A stretch of 64,000 bases of DNA from Rhizoclosmatium globosum (lineage: Eukaryota > Chytridiomycota > Chytridiomycetes > Chytridiales > Chytriomycetaceae), in the NCBI GenBank assembly GCA_002104985.1, contig MCGO01000020.1:310001-374000 (forward strand), given 5' to 3'. Numbering within the stretch: position 1 is the stretch's first letter; each line of letters starts with the position of its first letter. The notes beneath the pieces were generated by a model. That model ran no database searches. It was not told the origin of the DNA and was given only the letters and a program-made list of their open reading frames with translations. This document shows, in pieces, positions 1 to 10,183 of this stretch. Made by a program: the position numbers and the translations under genes.

Positions 1-698
1 TTAGGGCTTTGCAATATATTTTGAACTGTTTGATTGGACCAGTATTGAGTGAGTCGGCAATTCGAGCCCAAAGTCGGGAAATCCCGGCCCACTCCAAAAC
101 TGATAAAACAATAAATAACTTTATTTCCGTTTTATTTCGTATCACAAGACTCTGTGAATATTAAAGATCATATAAAATACTATGAAATGGCAGAAGAATG
201 TGCGGTTTTGAAAGAATGGTGAGGAGAAGTGGCCAGGTTTATGTTGAATGCAACATCTTGGCTTATTGGAGTTGATCCGGATCGTGACGAGGACTTAATA
301 AATACATAAATTAGTATTGTTTTATTATTATGAGAAAGTATGACGTTCTATGGTCTTGAATATAGACCAGGGTTGTGGTTTGATTTTTGGGTTGAACACC
401 ACGGCCGGGACTCGGGAACGGCTGAAGCAAAATACCTGAAACTTTCGGAAACAAGGAGAATAAATACAAGATTGACGGAGGAGATAGGTTTTTAAGGTTT
501 TCGTTTCAGCCTGCCTCGCCGCCTCCGCAAAGCCGCAACCGCCACCATCTCACTACTAATGTGCTTTATTAAACTAGGTCTACACGCGTAATAACAGGAA
601 AAGCTGTTTTATTTGGTGGTTTTTGATCCCGGTTTTGTCCTCGGAAAAGTAGGAACATAATGAATAGACACCCAAAAATAAACAGGGAGCTTTCCACG
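1..698. other. Gene-free AT-rich stretch
   Basis: No convincing coding region is seen. The only open frames are short and lack recognisable motifs. The window begins with a single TTAGGG, which is not a telomere array. The stretch probably belongs to the decayed transposon region that continues to about 10 kb. Confidence 0.5.
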
Positions 699-811
699 GT
701 TGAGGTTCTGCCGAAAGGTTCGACCCTCGCCCTCACACACACGCAGAAGAAACCCCTGGACAGAGCTTCATGGTTGAGGTTCTGCAAAAAGGTTTGACTC
801 TCGCCTACACA
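699..811. repeat. Imperfect direct repeat, 73-bp spacing
   Basis: The motif GGTTGAGGTTCTG followed by a similar stretch of about 25 bases starts at 699 and again at 772, so the two copies of about 40 bp lie 73 bp apart. They differ at several positions. It looks like a local tandem duplication in non-coding or decayed repeat sequence. Confidence 0.6.
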
Positions 812-1135
812 CCCAAGAGTCGAATTGTTCCTTCTTCTTGACAACCTTGGGACTCACAATACTTTTGTGTGCATTGCTTTACATGTGTTATAGATGGCTT
901 CTTATTCCCTGCTAATACTACTCCCTTTTTACAACTGATTTGCCAAGTTAAAAAACACCATTGTTTGTCAAGCTTCAGCCAAATCTCTTGGCAAGGAGCT
1001 CGTGCCAATGGCTCTGGAAGCTTGTTACTGTCTCAAACTAGATTTAATTCGCGCTGTATTTAGCTGGACAGGCATTTTTGCATTCAACAAGGAAAAAATC
1101 CTCGTGCAAGCCTTCCTCTTGTTGCTCTGTTAATT
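812..1135. other. No gene seen; decayed repeat sequence
   Basis: Only short overlapping open frames occur on both strands. None has a recognisable domain, and no conserved motif was found. Confidence 0.4.
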
Positions 1136-1345
1136 TGCAATGAAACCTTCCAGCCCATTAAATAACACTTTCCTGACTCCCTGGGTTGAATATGCAACGT
1201 TTCCTGCCCATATAACCAGTGATCTGATAGCATGTGCTGTGCTTTTCAGCATCGATCCTCTACGCCAAAAATTTACTTCCCACCTAATTGCTATATATCT
1301 CCCATCAGGTCTTTTAGCCTTCCCATAACTTGGTCTTGTGGGCTG
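1136..1345 (-). repeat. Dispersed transposon-derived repeat, copy 1
   Basis: The reverse complement of this segment matches 6875-7086 on the plus strand over roughly 200 bp with scattered substitutions and small indels. In the other copy the sequence keeps an open frame; here it is broken by stops. The shared peptide includes the stretches YSTQGVKKVLFDGLEGF (other copy) and FNPGSQES (this copy, shifted frames). The protein family is not recognised. A pair of diverged copies in opposite orientation suggests an old multicopy element. Confidence 0.65.
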
Positions 1346-3240
1346 GATGCTTTTACATCAGCAGCCCCAAGGGGGGGAGAAGTGTGGGGGTTCCTCCCCC
1401 CATGTTTCTAGAAATATATCTAGACCTTCCCTAGTTTTTAAGGGAACCACCCTAGGTTTGGTTTCTACTCTTGACTTAGTGAGGATGCTCCAGAGGCGAT
1501 CTCCTCTTGTATCCTTTTGGGTAATGGTTGAATGCCCCAGCCCTTCTGGAAGAGACAAACGCCAAACAACAGCAACCATCTAGTCAAGCTAATACACTCT
1601 TCAACTACCTTAGGACCTGTTAGGAGTGGAGGCAACCTTCGAGGTGAAGAAAGACAGGAAACAGTCTCAAGCAACCCGAACAACACCTGCTGCACTGCCA
1701 CATTCAAATCTCAGAAGTAGTGGCTCCCATGCTCAAAATGCTGGAACTATCAATTTAGCCCAGAACCACCATTTTCTAAAACCAGATTACTCAATTAGAC
1801 AAGGCTGACAAAGCTCATTTGGTATAATCCAAGCTGCAGCCTGCATCCTCAACACGTTCAGCTTCAACAATCAACAGCGCACAATTTCCTGGCTGACGTA
1901 TTTGAAGCAATCAAGCTCCTGTCTAAGACAGCTTGACTGTTCAGCTTCTGTTGCTTTATTTCTTAAAACAATATACTTGGATTTATCCAATCTCACACTT
2001 TCATTTTATAGTGGTTTGGGTGTGGTATGTAATTTTATTATACCCTCTTGGCCTTTGTTCACACTGTTTGCTTTTGTGCCAAAATTGAAGAAACATGCCA
2101 CCAAGCTCCAACCTCTACCCTTTCAAAGTCCACGCAACATTGGTACCAAGTTTAAGAAAGGGTTAGAGAGCTTTTTTTAGTGGTGTTGTTTAACTGACAA
2201 AATCCATAAACTCACCACATACCAATAGAGGTCCCCAGATATTTAAGGATTTTTTATCACCCAAGTGGTTTTTCTGATTAAATCATGTTAAGCTGGAATT
2301 AATAAGGATTTGGGAGAAATTTGGGTGAAAGAGGATTTGGCCAAAGGGATTCCTTAAGAACAGTAAATTTGGTTCATGAACCATGAACTACAGCCCTAAT
2401 TTCCCCTAGATCTTGAGGAAGAAGTTAATAAGATATAAAAACGCTTTGAGGACAGGCTCCTCCAAAGCACAAATCCAATTGCTATTTTGGAAGCCTTCCC
2501 TGAGAAGGTAAGACACCAAGGAACCAAACCTATCTGTTGCGTATCTCTTTGTTTTAGATATATACTCTCCAACGCATTATAAGACTCCAACAAAATATAC
2601 TTGTATTATAAGACTCCAAAAATAATATACAGGTTGGCACAAAGTACAGACATTGTTGAGAACAGGCGTCAGTGATTGTATTTCAAACAGTAGGCCATCT
2701 TGGAAACTATGGCCTATGCACATAGGATTGTTGAAAAACTTTGCGAACTGGATGCCTTAAGTGTTTTAATGTCTTAAAGGAGGAATACTGCCATAAACCT
2801 GATTTTCACCCTTTTTGTTTTACAGCTGGTTGCAGATATATTGTCCCTCCTCTTTTTTATGTGTTTTTTGCATCTCTTTATTACTTTGTTCTCATTTCTT
2901 TATTTGATTTTTTTGGCCAAGCTTAGACGCAACACACCCAAAATATCCCCTCCACACCATCATTTGCCAACATCATTTGCCAACGGTACAGTCAAATGAC
3001 CTACTCAAAGGATCTCTGGTTGATAATTGTGCTGGATCTTGGAAGGCATCACTGCAGTAAAGACAGCCACCAAGTTGCGCATCTAACAACGTACAGTAAC
3101 TCATGTACAATGATAGTGGCCAGGCAAAAGCGAGTTTTGGAGGTTCAAGTCCAGATCGTAAGTTTCTCACTTGTCTTTCACTCTCTAACTTGATAATTCA
3201 CTAGTACCTTTGTATTCTACTTTACCAATTTTGTACTGCA
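1346..3240. other. About 1.9 kb without a recognisable gene
   Basis: No long open frame, RNA gene or clear repeat array was found. A 15-bp word (ATTATAAGACTCCAA) occurs twice about 30 bp apart near 2575 and 2605. A purine-rich G tract lies near 1370-1395. The base composition resembles the neighbouring decayed repeats. Confidence 0.4.
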
Positions 3241-3595
3241 GGATGTGCTGGAGAAGGCAACTGGACAAAACGTATCAATAACAACTATCTGGTGGCATTT
3301 GCGAGCAGAAGGAATGGCCCCCAGGCAGGTATATTTTTATCTTGATACTTCATAATTGTCATGTTTGCAGATTTCAAAACAAGTGTCTGAGTGCAACGCC
3401 CTTGCAAAAGCAAAACATGTGAACCTCATGAGTCAGATTCCATGTGGATCCTGTGTCTATTGTGATGAAGTGCATTTCAATGAAAAGAGCCTCCAACGAC
3501 ATTATAGCTGGGCTATTGGAAAGGCTGTATTGAATGCCCCGGAAGTCCGCAATCCTTGCAAAACTGCAAAAGCTGCCATCACTCTTTCCCATTGA
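3241..3595 (+). pseudogene. Fragment of a C2H2-like zinc-finger protein, probably transposon derived
   Basis: An 80-codon open frame (3356-3595) ends at a TGA and contains CVYCDEVHFNEKSLQRHYSW, which fits a CxxC...H zinc-binding pattern. The bases just upstream (3240-3335) stay open in a neighbouring frame and are followed by a GT..AG-like gap, so a short intron or a frameshift may separate two coding pieces. There is no clear start and no larger domain. Its position among repeats favours a transposon remnant over a host gene, but a small host gene is not excluded. Confidence 0.35.
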
Positions 3596-5072
3596 TACTT
3601 GGCGTTTCAGGTACAAGACAGAGCAATGAATATTAATGACTTTTTAAGTTTATTGTGGATGAACTAGTGAGTGGTGTTTGGTAAAAAAAGACGAATAAAG
3701 AGATGAGAAATTAGTAACAAAGAGATAGATAAAGTAATTAGAAAACACACAAAAAACAAATAAAAAAGAGAAGGGACTATTTATTTGCAACTAACTGTAA
3801 ATGCTGTGTTGCCAACATTGTACCGTTGGTAGCAGCTGTTTCAATAAGGTAAAGAAAGCACTTAAAGAAAATGGTTGAGCTTGAAACTTCAAACCTGCTG
3901 ACAGTTTTGGTCCCAACTACTACAGCATGCTGTAATTGCATGGTTGATGTGCTGGTTCAGCCTATCAACCTTCTTCCAAAAATAGGCTAATATAATCTTT
4001 GCAGCCTTTACAGCCAACATACCTGGGAGTTCACTGAGTGTGGTAGGTGGCTTACATGCAGACTTATGGCCTTGGATCTCTTTTGTTACAGGACTTAAAG
4101 CACATTTTGACAGCGCTGTCCCGATTTCAAAACTTTGCCACAACCACGCCACCCACACCACGCCCAGGCACACCACCCCAATTTTAACCCCTTCCTGCCA
4201 AGTTTACACTTTCTGGAAAGCTGCATAGCAGAAGAACATTTTATGTTTAATAAAAGACAGCCCACAAAAGAATAAGATTTGTTATGGGTATGTGAAGATA
4301 TCTGCTTACCCATTCTGTGGCTTCAATCTAATTCCCTCAGTCAGGCTCTACCAGTATGCATTGTCCTTTGCCTGGTTCGTATTGGATTTGAACGAACTCA
4401 GCAGCTCTGGTCAGTCAGGGGGTTTTGCAGTTTGGAACGGGAGTTGGTTGCTAAGATTGCAGCTTCTCAGGCTTGGGTGACAGTTTTGTTTCTTCTTTAC
4501 AACAATTTGGAGCTGTCTTTTATTATGATGATCTGGATGCAGCTGCAGTTGAAGTGCAAAGCCGTTTGTACTGTTTTATGCAGTATGTGACAAAATTGAA
4601 GAATAATAAATGATGTTCCACATTAACTATTGCAACTGTAGGTTGGAATACAACTTCAAACTAAGCTTTCAAAGCTCTAGTTTACTATCTTATAATACAC
4701 AAGAAAGATGTTTTTATAGAGATGATAATGACATTTTTCGAAAAGCCAAAGACAGAAATTAAGCTGTCACAAGGTAACTACAGCTAAGAGTTTAAGTTTT
4801 TCCTGGAGAATACAATTTTAGAGGTTTCATTGGGTTTAATACGGAATACATTCTTACTTTGTTTGCTGTTCTTATTTGTATGTCATCCGTAGCCTCAGTA
4901 GCAATGAGTTGTAATTTCTGAAATATTGGTGTCCATTTATCTAATTTTGGTTTAAAAACAATATTTTGCTTCTCAGGAGAAGTGCAAAGATCTTATGAGA
5001 CTGGGGTTAAGAAGACACCCTCAAACGTAAGGAAAATCAAGTTGAGCAAGAGTTCATTAGACGTCCCCAAAT
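3596..5072. other. About 1.5 kb without a recognisable gene
   Basis: The sequence is AT-rich with A-rich tracts near 3680-3780. Open frames of 60-103 codons overlap on both strands and carry no recognisable domains. I treat them as chance frames. Confidence 0.4.
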
Positions 5073-5222
5073 AATGCAAGATTTGCAAGATTTAGGAGGA
5101 TATTTGGAGATCCTGATATATCCTGCAGGATTTCACTTTCTCCACAGATATTCCAATAAATCCACTTCGATTTTTTGCAAGCCTTGAAATCTTGCAATTC
5201 TGCATTTATCCTCCTAAATCCT
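5073..5222. repeat. Imperfect inverted repeat around AGGAGGAT / ATCCTCCT
   Basis: The left arm near 5073-5103 contains GCAAGATTTAGGAGGAT. The right arm near 5190-5222 contains a partial reverse complement (ATCCTCCTAAATCC next to AATCTTGCAATTCTGC). The spacer is about 90 bp. It could be the terminal repeats of a small non-autonomous DNA element or a palindromic remnant. Confidence 0.45.
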
Positions 5223-5639
5223 CTGCATTTTAGGTGGCAAGTTGAAATCCACGTCTTAAGGTGGTTTTGACAGGATTTCTTCAGGATTTTTCCTTGCCAA
5301 AGCTCAAAGTTGTCTCCATTGTTGGAGTTCATTACAGCCTTGAAAATGAAGGTGTTGACTATTGGAAAGTCAGTTTGGTAATCTTCAAACCTTAAACAGA
5401 AGTGACATTGACAAAAATACTCAACAAGTTAAATTCAACAATAATGAAAACAAAATTCAACAGGATACAGCTCAATTTAAGCAGTTTTCTGAGTATATGT
5501 GTGGAATTCTGGAGAAATGGGAACATGTGAGGAATGAAGATGCTGAGAGTCAACTCAGAAACAATCTGATTAATCACCTTTGGAAGAAAAGTGGATCATC
5601 ATCGTCACTTGATAATTAATAAACGAAAAGGGATAAACC

Positions 5640-6500
5640 AAGCTACTTATAGTTTTCCTTGACTTTCCTTGTCCTCATCTTCTCTGAAAGAGTCTGGCTC
5701 TGCTTCTCTCTGCATAAGTTCCATATCTTTTGTGCCTGCTTGATTTCCAGATCTTCCTCATCCATGCTAAGGTTGATTTTACCCTAACCATCACTTTCCA
5801 CCTTTGCGGCAGCATTCTTGGTATTGGCTACACAGGTCCTTTGAACTTGGATGTTCCCCATTTTACTTTTGGACTTGAGTAGTTTTTCCAGTTCCTCTGG
5901 TGGACATTTTCTGTACGGGTGCTTTGGAAGAGTTTTGCTTTTACAAAGACCACATCCGGTTGAACTGGTGTTATCCCTTTCCTGTGGGTGCATCTTTGAA
6001 GGTTTGAAGTGCTTTGCTGCTTTGGCTGAGTTTCTCTCGTTTAGCTTCATTCCTACAGCATGTTTGCTTTTGGCCACAACTTTAGATTTGAGGCAGCTCT
6101 CTGATTAACCAGGAAATTGCGACTTTGGCATAGATCAAAGCGGCGTCTTCACTCATGGCCTCTTCTGGTATGTCAATTTTTTCCGCAACATGTGACAGTG
6201 GAGCTTCCATTCCCACGTCTTGTTGAAGTTGTAATGGAACTTTGTCGGCTATTTTCTTTCATTGCATAGCAATTTTCTGTAGTGATGTGTGCTTCACTGA
6301 CGAAGGATGATGTCAGTTTGTGCCTTCTTTGTTGTGGTGTGAATGTGTTTTTTTGGGTGCTATCCCAGGCCACAACAGAGCTACCCAGACTGGGGTTTCT
6401 GTTGATGAATGTAAGAGATCCGTCTGAATATATGGCATCACTTGTATTACTCTCTTGCTTTCAATGTTCCTATATTGTGATTAGATCTTGTGGACCTTCA
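5640..6500 (-). pseudogene. Decayed zinc-binding transposon protein
   Basis: The minus strand holds coding-like sequence spread over shifted frames. One frame (6077-5784) carries CGLCKSKTLPKHPYRKCP, a CxxC...H...C zinc-binding motif in a lysine-rich context. Another (6373-6173) begins near TPQQRRHKLTSSF. Stops and frame changes separate the pieces, so no intact product is possible. The family was not identified. It may belong to the same element as the integrase remnant at 7.6-8.75 kb, although the orientation is opposite. Confidence 0.4.
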
Positions 6501-6874
6501 AAGTAGATTGCTGCTCTGTTGCTACTTGTTGTCTTTTCTTCCTCTGTCACTCCTAGTGGGTTTTCATGTTTTGTTTTGAGGTCATTGGTTTCCCTTGGTG
6601 TTGAGTCTTTTGCAGATGTTCTTGCTTTGCGTTCTATTATTTGGGGGACCTATATTGCTGTGGGTCTTCTGCTGATTGTACATTTGCCATGTGAAAAATT
6701 AGTAGCATGAACCAAATAATGTAATGCTGAAGTGCACAACTCAGATGCTGGCACCTGTAGAAGTACACTTGCAGCCAGTTGCTCAATCAATGCTACTAAT
6801 ACAACTCTTACTTGAAGACCCGAACATGGTGTTCTTATTGTCCAGAGGTACAAACTAGGGCCTCCCAAGACCAA
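6500..6874. other. No gene recognised
   Basis: A GT-rich stretch with overlapping short frames and no domain or repeat structure that I can support. Confidence 0.35.
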
Positions 6875-7086
6875 GTCACAGCAAGGCTGGAGACCTCATA
6901 GGAGATATATAGTAATTGGGTGGGAAGTAAATTGTTGGCGTAGGGGGATAGATGCTGAAAAAGCACAACAAATGATATTTGAATTACTGGTTATACACGG
7001 AGTAAACATCAAGTATTCAACCCAGGGAGTTAAGAAAGTATTATTTGATGGGCTAGAAGGTTTCATTGCAAGTAAACAGATCATGG
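6875..7086 (+). repeat. Dispersed transposon-derived repeat, copy 2
   Basis: This segment matches the reverse complement of 1136-1345. It keeps an open frame from about 6900 to 7150 that includes EVNCWRRGIDAEKAQQM and VNIKYSTQGVKKVLFDG. The encoded family is unknown to me. Substitutions and indels between the copies show that neither is recent. Confidence 0.65.
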
Positions 7087-7618
7087 TTGACTTGGAAAAA
7101 ATGCCAATAATTTGTCACACAAGAAGTTTGGTTATCCTTGCTTTGGATTTGTGAACAGATTTCACAGCTCAGCGCTATAGACATTGTCTCCTATACAAAT
7201 GGATGTGATATCAGACTTTGACAGGTATTTTCCTTTCTAGCATAGTTGGAGGTTAGAAACTTTGATCACTTTGCTTAATCCAATATTGTCCCAATTCTCA
7301 CCCCATTCCTCAGCACCGCCTCCCCATACCCTACAATACCCAGTTATTCAGAACGATTTCTGCAGTTTTTGCCTGGAACTACAATATAATAGTCACTCCG
7401 GAAAGGTCTATTGATATAAACCGGTACTTCTCCTTTCTATTGAATTTGGTAAGTTCACAGATTACTATTGTGGCATTTAGGTCACATGAGGAAATACCCA
7501 GATAATAAAGGATATTTTGAGTATGTTTACAGATTAGCAAAAGCTGCAAACAACTGCGTAAACCATTAATAGTAATTTCTCCTTTGGTTGAGGCTAGTCC
7601 AACACGTGTGTTACCATT
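7087..7618. other. No intact gene; sequence upstream of the integrase remnant
   Basis: A 115-codon minus-strand open frame (7726-7379) overlaps the start of the plus-strand integrase remnant and has no recognisable domain, so it is probably the antisense shadow of decayed transposon coding sequence. Confidence 0.35.
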
Positions 7619-8753
7619 ATCTACAACCGACCAATGGAACGATTCCAAATGGATTTGAAGAACTATTCGAATTTTGAGTGTGATGGAATGACGTGAGGTT
7701 ACTTCGACCTCGATGTTCTCTAACAATGAAACAGGTGGCTACTTGCAGTTATGGACTGCTTTTCCAAGTTTCTTTGGTTATTTGCACTGCCAAGAAAAGA
7801 GGCTCAATTTGTTATGGAGTGTTTGCAAACGATTTTTTCCAGGTTTGGGTGAGTCTGAAGTTTACGTTATTTGTCAGTAATACTTGATACAGATACGGGG
7901 CTTGTGATATTCTTCAATCTGATAATGGGCCAGAGTTTGTGAATGAAATCATAATTGGGCTCCAAAAGATTTACGGATTCAGAATCATTCACAGCCGTCC
8001 GTACCATCCACAAAGTCAGGGTGTGGTTGAGAGGCAAAACCAATCAACAGGAATTCTGTGGGTTAAATTTAAGGAGTGGTGCAGGCAGAATGGAGTCCCT
8101 GATAGTCGGTGGGCTGATAACCTGGTGTTGGCAAGATTCTGCGAGGAACACAACAACTCTTTCCACCAGTCCATCAAAATGACTCCATTTAACGTTTGTA
8201 CTGGGTTTTTTATACGTATCTAACTGAACAAACATAACAGTGTCTCCACGGTAGACTTTCACGCGGACAAATGTCTGACCCATCCAAATTCGATTGCACA
8301 AATATTGTTTTTGCATATATTGATGGATCTGCAGCGTTTGTTGATCGTGAAACGGGAGTTGTTGTTGAACCACCATCTGACATTCCAGTCCATTTAGAAG
8401 GTCCTATTGAAACTCGTGCAAAGCTGCTGCTTGCAGCCAGTGAGGCCCACGATGCAACCAAGAAGAAAATTGCTAAAAAGGGTGGAACTTTTGTATGTTT
8501 TGAAGTTGGGGATTCTGTTTGGGTGAAAGCAGTGAAAAACAAAGGATCGCAACGTGGTCAACAGACAAAGAGGATCCAGGTTCCAGGCACTATTGTGCGA
8601 GTGTGTACTTCAGGGCTGAATGAGCGTAACCATACCTATGATGTAATGGTTAGGATTGGAGATAGTGAAAGATTGGACGAGAAAGTTTCTGTTTCATTTA
8701 TCAAGACTCGCAAAACTAAATGTGAGATGAATATTCACTTTTGTTCTCAATAA
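7619..8753 (+). pseudogene. Broken integrase (rve) gene of a Ginger/Gypsy-type transposon
   Basis: The plus strand encodes a retroviral-type integrase core in several frames. Near 7630 comes MERFQMDLKNY (first catalytic Asp). LLAVMDCFSKF lies near 7740. SDNGPEFVNEI (second Asp) begins near 7919, and PYHPQSQGVVERQN (catalytic Glu) follows near 8000-8040. A 160-codon frame (8271-8753) continues with a basic C-terminal region. The style (KFKEWCRQNG, HNNSFHQSIKMTPF) resembles the cellular integrase-like KRBA2/SCAND3 and Ginger transposases more than ordinary Gypsy elements. Frameshifts near 7700, 7890 and 8220 make it a pseudogene. No LTR or terminal repeat was found beside it. Confidence 0.7.
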
Positions 8754-9002
8754 ATTTCGTTTATATCTTGCATATTTGGGTGACAATTTTTGGAAGTGTC
8801 CTCTGACTCATTTCCCATCTTAGTTTCCCAAGAACAACCACCGCCATGGTTCTATAAAGCATTGCAATGTCATTTGCTAACCTCAAAATATACAGAAGAA
8901 GCGAGAATAAGACAAATTTGAATGATGAAAGGAGGAGGACAGTTGTGCGAGAAGGACACTTCCGGATGTGACACACGTGTACACACTTGTTGATGAGAAA
9001 TT

Positions 9003-9007
9003 ACACA

Positions 9008-9041
<34 letters not shown>

Positions 9042-9066
9042 AACAACAACAACAACAACAACAACA
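9003..9066. repeat. CA and CAA microsatellites
   Basis: An uninterrupted AC run occupies about 9003-9039 and is followed directly by an AAC run to about 9066. The flanks (near 8960 and near 9140) share a similar word around ACACTTGTTGATGA / ACACTCATTGATGA, which suggests that an older local duplication surrounds the microsatellites. Confidence 0.9.
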
Positions 9067-9162
9067 GTAACAGTTCAGAAAAGAGAAAAGACATGAAAGA
9101 AAATAGGAGATAGTCATCTCACCTCTGGTTGGCACCCTTCCTCCAACAAGTGTGCACACTCA

Positions 9163-9881
9163 TTGATGACAAATACATACATATACACAACCAAACTATC
9201 TTTAGTTATTAGACAAAAGTATTTTGGTCCTATGTTTGATCCAGTACTTGTCTCTCTTTCATCCCGCTTGTCTTACCCCTCTGTTGATGTTCTCCCTAAT
9301 GAAGTCATCCTCCACCTCTCCAACACAAAAACATTTGGCGGGAGTCTTCAATTCAGTTCTTCGCAAGGAGTTCTTGGCAACATCTGGAAATGATTTGCGT
9401 TGGTTTGACAAGTCCACAGGACGGATTCTCCCTCGTCATCAGGCTTTACTTCAATCATTTACCCAGCAGCATGCATCGTCGTTCTTGTTGGCTCTTCCAA
9501 TGGAAGGTCTGCACTGGTTATGTCTCCTGTAGAATACCGTGCTATCCTCTGCTATTGCCTTCTCATGCCGCTCTATACAGGCCGTCGTCATTGTCGTCAT
9601 TGTGAACATGTGATGGATTTGTTTGGTGATCATGCTTTCTGCTGTGGGGGTCACTCAGGCTCTTGGAGTAGACATAATTTCTTAAGAGATACTTTGGCTG
9701 CTCTGGTTTGTCAAGTTGGAATCCTTTGTCGGGAGAATGGCGAAGTTCGCCTGCCTTCAAGTTCAGGAGATCTTTGGCCAGCTGATCTTCTAGTCTATGA
9801 CTTTTATGATGGGAAAACTATGCAGCAGGAAGTTATTCGAGAATCTGTGTCGGTAGCTGTTGTTGTATGCTTTGGCTCGTA
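9163..9881 (+). pseudogene. Remnant of a non-LTR retrotransposon tail (Cys/His motif plus nuclease-like domain)
   Basis: Two overlapping plus-strand frames together read as one protein with a frameshift near 9520. The first (about 9224-9525) ends in QQHASSFLLALPMEGL. The second (9520-9881) carries a C..C..H..C cluster (HCRHCEHVMDLFGDHAFCC), then HNFLRDTLAALV and LWPADLLVYDF. This arrangement is known to me from C-terminal tails found next to LINE-type reverse transcriptases in plants, algae and fungi. The final conserved part could be nuclease-like. No reverse transcriptase remains nearby. Confidence 0.55.
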
Positions 9882-10183
9882 ATATAGTCAGCAAAATGGA
9901 GGAAGATTTTTACTATTGAGGATTTTTTGATCTTGGATATGAGTTATTAGAACACACAAATAAAAAACCATTATCTTCCAAAACCAACCAATTAGGCAGA
10001 GTCAAAATTCAGCCAATCAAAACCTGAATAAGTGGAGACACAGACTACATAGGCTTAAAGTGATAAAGTGAAACGCGCTAAAAGGATTTTGAATTATTCT
10101 TGTTTTAAGCAGTCGACATAATAAATTCAACTATTTTATCATAACGTCCATATAGAAAGCCAGGAACAACATTTCCGCCTGAT
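9882..10183. other. Intergenic, boundary between repeat-rich and gene-rich DNA
   Basis: The 302 bp hold no coding or RNA feature that I can support. They contain the 3' flank of the MFS transporter. Confidence 0.5.

Noticed and set aside
1..6. TTAGGG at the very first bases
   Set aside because: A single copy without repetition is not a telomere; it is expected by chance.
4279..4590. 103-codon frame in the repeat-rich left arm
   Set aside because: No domain, no neighbours in frame, overlaps other chance frames.
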